A DNA stretch of 64,000 bases from assembly GCF_022524485.1 (NCBI RefSeq), contig NZ_JAKXMK010000010.1, forward strand, positions 1 to 64,000, in the 5' to 3' direction. This DNA is from Pseudonocardia alaniniphila (GTDB lineage Bacteria > Actinomycetota > Actinomycetes > Mycobacteriales > Pseudonocardiaceae). Position numbers and translations under genes: made by a program. Below are positions 19,173-29,010 of the stretch, in pieces. Numbering within the stretch: position 1 is the stretch's first letter; every line of letters starts with the position of its first letter. A model generated the notes under the pieces. That model was not told the DNA's origin, made no database searches, and saw nothing but the letters and a program-made list of their open reading frames with translations.

Positions 19173-20501
19173 TCAGGTCCGGCGGGTGCGGCGCATCTGC
19201 TGGTCGTGCGCCAGCAGGCCGAGCACGTAGAGAGCTGCCGCTGCGGCCAGCAACCACGGGGCGTAGCCGTTGGGCGGGCTGAGCAGCGCGGCCGCGGCGA
19301 CCGCCAGCACGTACCCGACGTTGAAGACGACGTCGTAGAGGGCGAAGACCCGCCCGAGCACCCCGTCGCCCGCCTCGCTCTGAACGGCGGCGTCGGTGCA
19401 CAGCTTGACGATCTGACCCGTGGCGCCGAGCACGAACGCCGCCGCCAGGACGGCGGGCATGGACAGCAATGCGGCGAGTGCGAGCTGGGTGAGCGTGGCG
19501 ACGATCAACGCCACGCGGATCGTGCGGGGACGGCCCCAGCGCCGCACCATCCACGGCGCGATCAGCGCCGCGACGCCGAGGCCCGCCGCGGCGAGCAGGA
19601 CGGCCTCCCCGATACCCGCGAGCCCGGCCCGGAACGGTCCACTGTCGATGAACGAGTACCGGAACAGCAGCAGCGTGAGCAGCGTCGTGATGCCGACCGA
19701 GAACCGGTGGGCCGCCAGCGCCAGGAAAGAAGCGGCCACCGACGGGGTGGCGGCGGTGGCGCGTGCTCCGTCGGCGAGCCCGTGCAGCACGGTGACGGCC
19801 GTGCGGCGGTCCGGGTCGGTGCGGTCGGGGCCGAGAGCACCACGCCGGAACCTGGAGGCCAGCGCGGCGGCGAGCAGCGATCCCGCGACGGCGACCGTGG
19901 TGGTGATGGCCGAGCCCGTGTCGTCGGGGCCGACGATCTCGCGGAGCCCGATGGCGCAGGCTCCGCCGATCGCAGTCATGGCGGCGCCCACGGTGACCGC
20001 GAACGTGTTCGCCTCGACGAGGTGACGGCGCTCGACGACGTGCGGCAGCGCCACCGACAGACCGGAGTTGACGAACCGGCTGACCCCCGCGACGGCGAGG
20101 GCGGCCAGGTAGAGGGCCGGCCCCGTGATGCCGGCGAAGACGACGGCGGCGACGACCACGATGAGCACCGCCCGGACGAGGTTGGCCCCCATCAGCACAC
20201 GCTTGCGGTCCCAGCGGTCGAGCAGCGCCCCTGCGAACGGACCGATCAGCGAGTAGGGCAGCAGGAGCACGGCCAGACCGGCCGCGACGGCGAGTGGGTC
20301 GGCCTGCCGCTCGGGGTTGAACAGCACTGCACCGCCCAGCGCGGCCTGGAACACGCCGTCGGCCCACTGTGTGGCGAAGCGCACTGCGAGCAGACGCCGG
20401 AGCCCGCGCGTCCGGACGAGTCGGACGAAACCCAGCCGCTCGCTCTTCGCCGTGGCGGGCGTCCCCACGGCGACGGGCGGTGTCGGTCCCGATGTCGGCA
20501 C
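19173..20501 (-). CDS. MFS transporter
   Basis: 442 aa with about 12 hydrophobic helices. The loop after helix 2 reads LLDRWDRKRVLMGANLVRA, a recognisable MFS motif A. It resembles actinobacterial drug- or metabolite-efflux-like MFS proteins beside cca; the substrate is unknown. It converges on cca with 6 bp between the stops. The GTG start is preceded by TAGCCT at six bases and by no ribosome-binding site. Confidence 0.85.
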   Translation of the reverse strand: MPTSGPTPPVAVGTPATAKSERLGFVRLVRTRGLRRLLAVRFATQWADGVFQAALGGAVLFNPERQADPLAVAAGLAVLLLPYSLIGPFAGALLDRWDRKRVLMGANLVRAVLIVVVAAVVFAGITGPALYLAALAVAGVSRFVNSGLSVALPHVVERRHLVEANTFAVTVGAAMTAIGGACAIGLREIVGPDDTGSAITTTVAVAGSLLAAALASRFRRGALGPDRTDPDRRTAVTVLHGLADGARATAATPSVAASFLALAAHRFSVGITTLLTLLLFRYSFIDSGPFRAGLAGIGEAVLLAAAGLGVAALIAPWMVRRWGRPRTIRVALIVATLTQLALAALLSMPAVLAAAFVLGATGQIVKLCTDAAVQSEAGDGVLGRVFALYDVVFNVGYVLAVAAAALLSPPNGYAPWLLAAAAALYVLGLLAHDQQMRRTRRT

Positions 20502-20507
20502 GGGCGA

Positions 20508-20513
20508 AGGCTA
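20508..20513 (-). promoter_or_regulatory. -10 element of the MFS gene (leaderless)
   Basis: TAGCCT on the minus strand, six bases before the GTG start. Confidence 0.5.
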
Positions 20514-20534
20514 CGCGGCCCGTCGGATGCAACG

Positions 20535-21140
20535 ATGGAACCTGTGGTGGACGACCGCTCCGGCTCTGGCAATTCCTCCGGGTCCGAGCCGGCGCCGGGC
20601 AGCCTGCTCGTCGCCGCGCCGGGCCTGCTTGATCCCAACTTCCTCCGCACTGTGATCTTCATGATCGAGCACCGGGAGCGGGGCAGTCTCGGCGTCGTGC
20701 TGAACCGTCCGAGCGAGGTGACGGTGCGCGACGTCCTGCCGGCGTGGGCGGCGCTCTCCGCGGAGCCGCGCTCGGTGTTCGTGGGCGGCCCGGTGGAGGG
20801 CGAGACCGCACTCTGCCTCGGCGCCGTGCGCACCGGTCACGACCCGGCTGCCGTGGAGGGGTTGGTGCGGGTGCGGGGCCCGATAGTGCTGGTCGACCTG
20901 GACACCGACCCCGCCGTGATCGCCCCGAGCTTGCGCGGCATGCGGGTGTTCGCCGGCTACTCGGGCTGGGACGCAGGTCAGCTCGCCGGGGAGATCGAGC
21001 GCGGCGACTGGATCGTCGTGCCCGCGCTGCCCGACGACGTCATCTCCGAGAACGACGCGCTCTGGGGCCACGTGCTGCGCCGCCAGGGCATGCCGCTCTC
21101 GTTGCTCGCGACGTACCCCGCCGACGTCCGGCACAACTGA
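20535..21140 (+). CDS. YqgE/AlgH family (UPF0301) protein
   Basis: 201 aa. Family hallmarks are GSLLVAAPGLLDPNFLRTVIFMIEH near the start, GVVLNRPSE, VFVGGPVE, and RVFAGYSGWDAGQLAGEI with the conserved Trp. The biochemical role of the family is unproven. The start is placed at the ATG 20535, but a GTG at 20544 is also possible. It is divergent from the MFS gene and converges on the SdpI-like gene. Confidence 0.9.
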   Translation: MEPVVDDRSGSGNSSGSEPAPGSLLVAAPGLLDPNFLRTVIFMIEHRERGSLGVVLNRPSEVTVRDVLPAWAALSAEPRSVFVGGPVEGETALCLGAVRTGHDPAAVEGLVRVRGPIVLVDLDTDPAVIAPSLRGMRVFAGYSGWDAGQLAGEIERGDWIVVPALPDDVISENDALWGHVLRRQGMPLSLLATYPADVRHN

Positions 21141-21151
21141 CCTCGAAGGGA

Positions 21152-21607
21152 TCAGCCGCGCTCGGATCCGGCCGGGAGCGATGTGGTCGCGTCGCGGCAG
21201 CCGGCCACGAGATCGCATCCCGCGCACGAGCCCGAGCAGACGGGCCCGGGCGGGGGCAGTGCCACGGCGCTTGCGGCGCGGTTTCCCACCATCCCGGCGA
21301 CGCCTGCGAGGCCCAGCATCCCGACCAGTGCCACGGCGAGCACGACCCAGCCCAGCGCACCGCCGGGACCGGCCAGTAGTGCCGCCCCGCCGGCGAGGGC
21401 CACCACGCCCGCGGCGCCGGCCGGCACCGCCGCCGCGGCGTTGCCGACGGCGAACGCGTGCTCCGACCGCAGTGTCGTGGCCGTCCGGACCCCTACCCAG
21501 GCGTTGCGGCGCAGCCGCCCGCGGGCCCCGAGCACCGCGACGGCAAGGAGTGCGACACCGGCGAGCACGAGCAGCGAACCCAGGACCAGACGCAGTGACA
21601 GCGGCAC
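21152..21607 (-). CDS. SdpI-family membrane protein
   Basis: 151 aa with several hydrophobic helices. The segment RRNAWVGVRTATTLRSEHAFAVGN matches the conserved SdpI/YhfL motif (N-x-W-x-G-x-R-T...). SdpI in Bacillus gives immunity to the SdpC toxin, but actinobacterial relatives are mostly uncharacterised. The C-terminus holds a cysteine cluster (CSGSCAGCDLVAGC), unusual for the family. The frame is open upstream antisense to leuS; the GTG at 21607 is chosen because TACGCT lies seven bases upstream. Confidence 0.7.
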   Translation of the reverse strand: MPLSLRLVLGSLLVLAGVALLAVAVLGARGRLRRNAWVGVRTATTLRSEHAFAVGNAAAAVPAGAAGVVALAGGAALLAGPGGALGWVVLAVALVGMLGLAGVAGMVGNRAASAVALPPPGPVCSGSCAGCDLVAGCRDATTSLPAGSERG

Positions 21608-21614
21608 ATTGACC

Positions 21615-21620
21615 AGCGTA
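21615..21620 (-). promoter_or_regulatory. -10 element of the SdpI-like gene (leaderless)
   Basis: TACGCT on the minus strand, seven bases before the GTG. It is divergent from the leuS leader promoter 35 bp away. Confidence 0.5.
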
Positions 21621-21655
21621 GGTGAACCCGGAAGCGAGCCCGCAGCCAGCGGAGC

Positions 21656-21661
21656 TACCCT
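21656..21661 (+). promoter_or_regulatory. -10 element of the leuS leader transcript
   Basis: TACCCT lies six bases before the GTG of a short leader ORF, placing the transcript start at that GTG. Confidence 0.5.
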
Positions 21662-21667
21662 GGAGAC

Positions 21668-21691
21668 GTGGCCCAGCGACTTCTTGTCTAG
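21668..21691 (+). CDS. Candidate leucine leader peptide of leuS (MAQRLLV)
   Basis: GTG GCC CAG CGA CTT CTT GTC TAG encodes seven residues with two adjacent leucines, both written with CTT, a codon that high-GC genes avoid. It begins six bases after TACCCT, so it would be translated from the very 5' end of the mRNA. Its stop touches the first arm of a 7-bp hairpin. This is the layout of an attenuation leader that senses charged tRNA-Leu, in front of the leucyl-tRNA synthetase gene. Expression is inferred from layout alone. Confidence 0.5.
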   Translation: MAQRLLV

Positions 21692-21784
21692 GCCGCGTCG
21701 CAGTCTCAGTACCCGGCGCGGCCGACCCCTCATGCCCGAGCGGCAGGGGGGTCTTCTGGTTTTCGGGCCGATTAGAGACCTCCC
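21691..21784 (+). promoter_or_regulatory. Candidate leuS attenuator/translation-control leader RNA
   Basis: Three helices can form. GGCCGCG (21691-21697) pairs with CGCGGCC (21717-21723). GACCCC (21724-21729) pairs with GGGGTC (21748-21753). GGGGGGTCT (21746-21754) pairs with AGACCTCCC (21776-21784), nine pairs including one G-U. The last two share bases and exclude each other; the last abuts the leuS ribosome-binding site AGGAG (21785-21789). No T-box consensus is visible. Confidence 0.5.
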
Positions 21785-21796
21785 AGGAGTGGGGAC

Positions 21797-21800
<4 letters not shown>
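21732..21800 (+). CDS. Short ORF overlapping the leuS start codon
   Basis: A 22-codon ORF starts with ATG and ends in TGA overlapping the leuS ATG (ATGA), so it could couple its translation to leuS. It holds CTT-CTG leucines at codons 8-9 inside the descending arm of the SD-proximal hairpin, and more A/T-ending codons than its neighbours. No clear ribosome-binding site precedes it. It may be a second leader peptide or chance. Confidence 0.35.
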
Positions 21801-24703
<2,903 letters not shown>

Positions 24704-24740
24704 CGACGCCGACCGGCCTTCCCGCGCCGCCGTGGCGCGG

Positions 24741-25439
24741 TCAGCGGGGGGCCGGGCGCAGCACGAGCTCGGTGAGGGCGGCGTCGTCGGGAGCTGTGAC
24801 GGCCAGCAGCACGGCTCCGGCCACCGACTCGGGCCGTAGATAGGTCTCCGCCTGGTACTCGCCGCCCTCCTGGGCGACGACGCTGCGCTGCATCTCGGTG
24901 TCGACCCGCCCGGGGTGCACCGAGGTGACCCGCAGGCCGTTCGGCCCCTCCTCGGCCCGCAGGGCGTCGGCGAACGCCCGCAGGGCGAACTTGCTCGCCG
25001 CGTACGACGCCCAACCGGGCAGGGCGTTCAGTCCGACCCCCGCGTTCAGCAGCACGACGCGGCCTCGCGCCGCCCGCAAGGCGGGCAGCAGCAGCCGAGT
25101 CAACTCGGCCACCGCCACGACGTTCACCTCGAACTGGCGGCGCCATGTCGCGACCGGAGTCTCGGCGATCGTTCCGAGCGCGCTCATGCCCGCCGAGTGA
25201 ACGAGGACGTCCAGCCGCTCCACGCCGCCCGTCGCCTCGGCGAGCGCCGCGGTGTCGGTGAGCTCGACGGGCCACGGGCGCGCGCCCGGAAGCTCTGCCG
25301 CGAGCGCCTGCAGTGCCTCCGTGTCGCGGCCGCCGAGCAGCAGGTCGTGCCCAGGCGCGAGCGCCCTCGCCACGGCGGCCCCGATTCCGCGGGACGCCCC
25401 GGTGACCAGGGCGAGGGGACGCAGGTCGAGCTCCGTCAC
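24741..25439 (-). CDS. Short-chain dehydrogenase/reductase
   Basis: 232 aa. The cofactor-binding TGASRGIG is near the N-terminus, the catalytic YAASK lies in GWASYAASKFALRAFADAL, and SVHPGRVDT follows; the usual NAG appears as HSAG. NAD(P)-dependent oxidoreductase of unknown substrate. The frame extends upstream to 25487, but the GTG at 25439 is preferred because TAGAGT lies eight bases before it. Confidence 0.87.
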   Translation of the reverse strand: MTELDLRPLALVTGASRGIGAAVARALAPGHDLLLGGRDTEALQALAAELPGARPWPVELTDTAALAEATGGVERLDVLVHSAGMSALGTIAETPVATWRRQFEVNVVAVAELTRLLLPALRAARGRVVLLNAGVGLNALPGWASYAASKFALRAFADALRAEEGPNGLRVTSVHPGRVDTEMQRSVVAQEGGEYQAETYLRPESVAGAVLLAVTAPDDAALTELVLRPAPR

Positions 25440-25447
25440 GGGCGCGC

Positions 25448-25453
25448 ACTCTA
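25448..25453 (-). promoter_or_regulatory. -10 element of the SDR gene (leaderless)
   Basis: TAGAGT on the minus strand, eight bases before the GTG start. Confidence 0.45.
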
Positions 25454-25499
25454 CGCGGAACGTGATCGAGCTCGCGCTCACGTCCACAAGTGACAGCGT

Positions 25500-25540
25500 C
25501 CGCCCGGCCCGGGAGCCCTCGGGGAGGTGTGGCCGGGCGG
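25500..25540 (-). terminator. Hairpin after the NlpC/P60 gene
   Basis: GGCCGGGCGG and CCGCCCGGCC form a perfect 10-bp stem with a 21-nt loop just beyond the stop. No U-tract follows. Confidence 0.5.
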
Positions 25541-25551
25541 AGCTGCCCTGG

Positions 25552-26142
25552 TCAGACCCGGCGAGCCGAGTGGAACGGCATGCCGCTGATGTTCGAGACC
25601 TTGACGGGAGTGCCGGGCTGGCTGGCGTTCACGACCTTGCCGCCGCCGATGTAGATGCCCACGTGGCTGACGGGCGTGTAGAAGAAGACAAGGTCACCCG
25701 GACGCAGAGCGGACCTCGGCACGGGCGTGCCGACCCTCGACATGGCCCGGCTGGTGCGGGGCAGGGAAACGCCGACCTTCTTGTAGGCCCAGCTCACCAA
25801 GCCGGAGCAGTCGAAGGCGGAGGGGCCTGCCGCGCCCCACCGGTAGGGGGCACCGAGCTTGCTCATCGCGTGGCTGACAGCGGCCGAGCCGGCCCTGCTG
25901 GGAGCGGACAGGGCGACGTGCCTGACCGGCAGATCGACGGTCGGTGTCGTACGCGCCGGGGTTGCGCGTGCCGCCTCGACCGGCGCTGCCTCGGGTACTG
26001 CTGCGTCGGGAGCTGCTGCTTCGGGAGTTGAGCGGACTGCCGTGTCGGTGGCGTTGGGGAGAACGCCGACCAAAGCTGCTGCGGCGGCAGCGGTAGCCGT
26101 GATGGCGAAGCGGGTCGCCAGGGCAGGCATGTGCTTGGACAC
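25552..26142 (-). CDS. NlpC/P60 peptidoglycan endopeptidase
   Basis: 196 aa. It has an N-terminal signal sequence (hydrophobic, about 12-28), an Ala/Pro/Glu-rich linker (30-70) and an NlpC/P60 domain (about 88-190) with catalytic C112 in FDCSGLVSWAYKK, H160 in VSHVGIYIG and a polar third residue near N172. It would cut peptide stems of the wall during growth, as in the RipA/Rpf-associated group. The GTG start has AGGA nine bases upstream; an ATG five codons later is possible. It is preceded by a leader of several hundred bases with a long-range stem. Confidence 0.88.
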   Translation of the reverse strand: MSKHMPALATRFAITATAAAAAALVGVLPNATDTAVRSTPEAAAPDAAVPEAAPVEAARATPARTTPTVDLPVRHVALSAPSRAGSAAVSHAMSKLGAPYRWGAAGPSAFDCSGLVSWAYKKVGVSLPRTSRAMSRVGTPVPRSALRPGDLVFFYTPVSHVGIYIGGGKVVNASQPGTPVKVSNISGMPFHSARRV

Positions 26143-26164
26143 AGGTGTCGTTCCTCGGGGTGAG

Positions 26165-26275
26165 CACCGCCTGACGTCCGCCGCCGAGGGGGGAGCAGGC
26201 GGCGCCGAAGGGGAGCGGATGCAGCAGGTCCTCGACCTTCGAGGGGCCGTGCCACACCCCGCCAGTCAGGCGGTG
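26165..26275 (-). promoter_or_regulatory. Structured 5' leader of the NlpC/P60 gene (riboswitch candidate)
   Basis: GTCAGGCGGTG (26265-26275) and CACCGCCTGAC (26165-26175) form an 11-bp perfect long-range stem enclosing about 89 nt of GC-rich hairpins, ending about 20 nt before the start codon. c-di-AMP (ydaO-type) riboswitches often precede such cell-wall hydrolase genes in actinobacteria. The conserved ydaO blocks are not clearly present (only GTCAG...CTCACC...GAGG in scattered form), so the class is unassigned. Confidence 0.4.
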
Positions 26276-26580
26276 ACCCGGCGCTCGCAGCTCCGGTTGA
26301 GCGGCGATGTTCGCAGGGCCATCGCTGACGCTACGAAGACGTTTCTTGAATTTGTCATGACGCAAATCTCAGTTTTCAGAGTGGTAGTGGTGAGAGAGAT
26401 CACTTGATCTTCCACTCGGAAAGAGCAGCAGCGTACGGGCGTCGTCCGGCCGAATACCCGCATTGGCGGCGTATTTATCGACGTCACAGTATGGTAGGGA
26501 CCCCGGAGCCCGCCAGAGCCTGCGACGCAAGAGTGAATTCGTTTGCGGAATGGAAGGAGTCGTAAGTAACGAAAAGGTTG
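26276..26580. other. Intergenic region upstream of NlpC/P60, partly AT-rich
   Basis: No gene is seen. The stretch 26340-26480 is far more AT-rich than its surroundings and probably holds the promoter of the long leader. It includes the near-contact inverted repeat AGATCA-CT-TGATCT (26397-26410). Confidence 0.4.
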
Positions 26581-26615
26581 TCGCTATGGAATGAAAAGGA
26601 CCCCGAACAGCAGGC

Positions 26616-26651
26616 GGCCCCGGTCGCGGCGAAACGCCCACGACCGGGGCC
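26616..26651 (-). terminator. Terminator after ino1
   Basis: GGCCCCGGTCG and CGACCGGGGCC form a perfect 11-bp stem with a 14-nt loop 40 nt beyond the ino1 stop. On the plus strand it is followed by GGGAAAACTT. Confidence 0.65.
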
Positions 26652-26690
26652 GGGAAAACTTGCCGGCGGGATGCTCGGGCCGCCGGGCGG

Positions 26691-27770
26691 TCAGCGCTCC
26701 CGCTCGCCGCGGATGAACTCCTCCACGGCCTGGCGAGCCACGTCGTCGCTGTACTGCTCGGGCGGCGACTTCATGAAGTAGCTCGACGGCGACAGCAGCG
26801 GGCCGCCGATGCCGCGGTCCTTGGCGATCTTCGCGGCACGCACCGCGTCGATGATGATGCCTGCCGAGTTGGGCGAGTCCCAGACCTCGAGCTTGTACTC
26901 CAGGCTCAACGGCACGTCGCCGAACGCCCTGCCCTCGAGCCGCACGTACGCCCACTTCCGGTCGTCGAGCCACGCGACGTAGTCGGACGGTCCGATGTGG
27001 ACATTGTCCCGACCGAGGTCACGGTCGACCTGGGACGTGACGGACTGGGTCTTGGAGACCTTCTTGGACTCCAGGCGCTCGAGTTCCTTCATGTTCAGGA
27101 AGTCCATGTTCCCGCCCACGTTGAGCTGCATCGTGCGGTCGAGCTGCACGCCGCGGTCCTCGAAGAGGCGCGCCAGCACCCGGTGGGTGATGGTGGCACC
27201 GACCTGGCTCTTGATGTCGTCACCGACGATCGGGATGCCCGCCGCGCGGAACTTCTCGGCCCACACGGGGTCGGAGGCGATGAACACGGGCAGCGCGTTG
27301 ACGAAGGCCACGCCCGCGTCGATGGCGGCCTGCGCGTAGAACCGGTCGGCGGCCTCGCTTCCCACCGGCAGGTAGGACACGAGCACGTCGGCCTGGGTGT
27401 CCCGCAGTACCTGCGCGACGTCGACCGGCTGCTCGTCGGACTCGGTGATCGTCTCGCGGTAGAACCGGCCGAGCCCGTCGAGCGTGTGGCCGCGCTGGAC
27501 CGGCACGTCGAGCGGTGGCACGTCCGAGATCTTGATGGTGTTGTTCTCGCTGGCGCTGATGGCCTCGGAGAGGTCGCGGCCCACCTTCTTGGCGTCGACA
27601 TCGAACGCGGCGACGAAGGTGATGTCCCGGACGTGGTAGCCGCCGAAGTCGACGTGCATCAGCCCGGGGACCCGCGTGGCCGGATCGGCGTCCGCGTAGT
27701 AGTGCACACCCTGCACCAGCGATGCTGCGCAGTTCCCGACGCCGACGACGGCGACACGGACCTGACTCAT
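26691..27770 (-). CDS. ino1: Myo-inositol-1-phosphate synthase
   Basis: 359 aa NAD-dependent isomerase that converts glucose-6-phosphate to inositol-3-phosphate, the first step to phosphatidylinositol, mycothiol and related glycolipids. Visible are the dinucleotide-binding [34 protein letters not shown], and [25 protein letters not shown] of the active site. The ATG at 27770 with GGAGGAG upstream is the start; the frame runs 32 codons further but without family similarity. It lies 13 bp after a PadR gene, the same pair as Rv0046c-Rv0047c. Confidence 0.95.
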   Translation of the reverse strand: MSQVRVAVVGVGNCAASLVQGVHYYADADPATRVPGLMHVDFGGYHVRDITFVAAFDVDAKKVGRDLSEAISASENNTIKISDVPPLDVPVQRGHTLDGLGRFYRETITESDEQPVDVAQVLRDTQADVLVSYLPVGSEAADRFYAQAAIDAGVAFVNALPVFIASDPVWAEKFRAAGIPIVGDDIKSQVGATITHRVLARLFEDRGVQLDRTMQLNVGGNMDFLNMKELERLESKKVSKTQSVTSQVDRDLGRDNVHIGPSDYVAWLDDRKWAYVRLEGRAFGDVPLSLEYKLEVWDSPNSAGIIIDAVRAAKIAKDRGIGGPLLSPSSYFMKSPPEQYSDDVARQAVEEFIRGERER

Positions 27771-27783
27771 GGCCGGCTCCTCC

Positions 27784-28404
27784 TCATATTCCAGTGTGCC
27801 CAGGCCCCGGCTCACGGGTCCCTGGGTCGATCTGCGGGCGATGGTCGGCTTCGTCGCCGGTAGCACCTTCCTGTTGTGCCCGCTCGGTGGCGATCAGCTC
27901 GTTGAGCCAGCGCACCTCGCGCTCGCTCGAGTCGAGGCCGAGCTGGTGCAACTCCCGGGTGTAGCGGTCGATCTGCGCGCCTGCCTTGGTCAACGCCGAC
28001 CGCAGCCCCTCGCGGCGCTCCTCGACGGCGCGCCTGCGGCCCTCGAGGATCCGCATCCGGGCCTCGGCAGGCGTGCGGGAGAAGAAGGCGAGGTGCACGC
28101 CGAAGCTCTCGTCGTCCCACGACTGCGGGCCCGACTCGCTGAGCAGCTCGGCGAGTCGCTCCTTGCCCTCGGCGGTGATTCGGTACACCCGTCTGGCCCG
28201 CCGCGACCAGGCACCCGGTTCGGGAGTCGGCTGGCCTGGATCCTCGACGATCAGGCCGGCGCGTGTCAGGCGGCGCAAGGCGGGGTAGAGCGAGCCGTAG
28301 GAGAAGACCCGGAACCCGCCCAGCCGCAGCCCGAGCTGCTTGCGCAGCTCGTAGCCGTGTACCGGTGCTTCATGGAGTAGACCGAGGATCGCGAGTTCGA
28401 GCAC
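27784..28404 (-). CDS. PadR-family transcriptional regulator
   Basis: 206 aa. The N-terminal winged helix ([21 protein letters not shown]...[22 protein letters not shown]) is the PadR signature, and the C-terminal half is a charged helical dimerisation domain. It is cotranscribed with ino1, so it may control inositol synthesis. The GTG start has GGAGGGG six bases upstream. The effector is unknown. Confidence 0.92.
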   Translation of the reverse strand: MLELAILGLLHEAPVHGYELRKQLGLRLGGFRVFSYGSLYPALRRLTRAGLIVEDPGQPTPEPGAWSRRARRVYRITAEGKERLAELLSESGPQSWDDESFGVHLAFFSRTPAEARMRILEGRRRAVEERREGLRSALTKAGAQIDRYTRELHQLGLDSSEREVRWLNELIATERAQQEGATGDEADHRPQIDPGTREPGPGHTGI

Positions 28405-28445
28405 GGGCGACCCCTCCTTCTGCTCCCGCCATCATGGCGTCGCCG

Positions 28446-28462
28446 ATTATATCGGCTCGATA
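28446..28462 (-). promoter_or_regulatory. PadR-ino1 promoter with overlapping dyad
   Basis: On the minus strand a perfect TATAAT (28451-28446) overlaps the dyad TATCG-nnn-CGATA (28450-28462). A repressor bound at the dyad would block the promoter. PadR autoregulation is inferred. Confidence 0.55.
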
Positions 28463-28548
28463 CATCTGATCGCTGTGTCGAGCCACACCCCTGCCCAGCT
28501 GATCGGGTAGTCCGGAGGCGTTCTCCACGGGGGTGGTGACAGCCCGCG

Positions 28549-28554
28549 TACCCT
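28549..28554 (+). promoter_or_regulatory. -10 element of the DUF5318 gene (leaderless)
   Basis: TACCCT six bases before the GTG start; no ribosome-binding site. Confidence 0.5.
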
Positions 28555-28560
28555 GACCGG

Positions 28561-28977
28561 GTGCGCACCCAGCGACAGGTGGTCGACTACGCGTTGCAGC
28601 GTCGAGCGCTGCTCGCCGAGGTCCACTCCGGTCGGGTCGGGGTTGCCGAGGTCTGCGACGCCAGCCCGTACCTGCTCCGCGCGGCCCGGTTCCACGGCGA
28701 GCCGACCGACCAGACCTGCCCGGTTTGCCGCAAGGAGCGGCTCACCCAGGTCTCGTGGATCTTCGGTGACGCCCTCAAGCACGCCGCGGGCTCAGCCCGC
28801 AAGCCCGAGGAGATCGAGCAGCTGTCGAACTCCTACGCCGATTTTTCCGTTTACGTAGTGGAGGTCTGCCGCACCTGCAGCTGGAACCATCTCGTGCTGT
28901 CGTACGTCATGGGAACTGGTGATGCTCCCCACACCAGTGGCCGCAGGTCGGATCGCCGCCGGACCGCCGCCGAGTGA
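28561..28977 (+). CDS. DUF5318 zinc-ribbon-like protein
   Basis: 138 aa. Two Cys-x-x-Cys pairs (CPVCRKERL and CRTCSWNHL) suggest a small zinc-binding fold. It is the positional equivalent of Rv0049, conserved immediately upstream of ponA1, with no established function. Its last 25 residues are basic and probably disordered. The GTG start follows a -10 box at leaderless distance. The gene is 33 bp upstream of ponA and probably cotranscribed. Confidence 0.82.
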   Translation: MRTQRQVVDYALQRRALLAEVHSGRVGVAEVCDASPYLLRAARFHGEPTDQTCPVCRKERLTQVSWIFGDALKHAAGSARKPEEIEQLSNSYADFSVYVVEVCRTCSWNHLVLSYVMGTGDAPHTSGRRSDRRRTAAE

Positions 28978-29010
28978 CCGACTCCCTACCCCCGAACCTC
29001 CGGAGCACCG

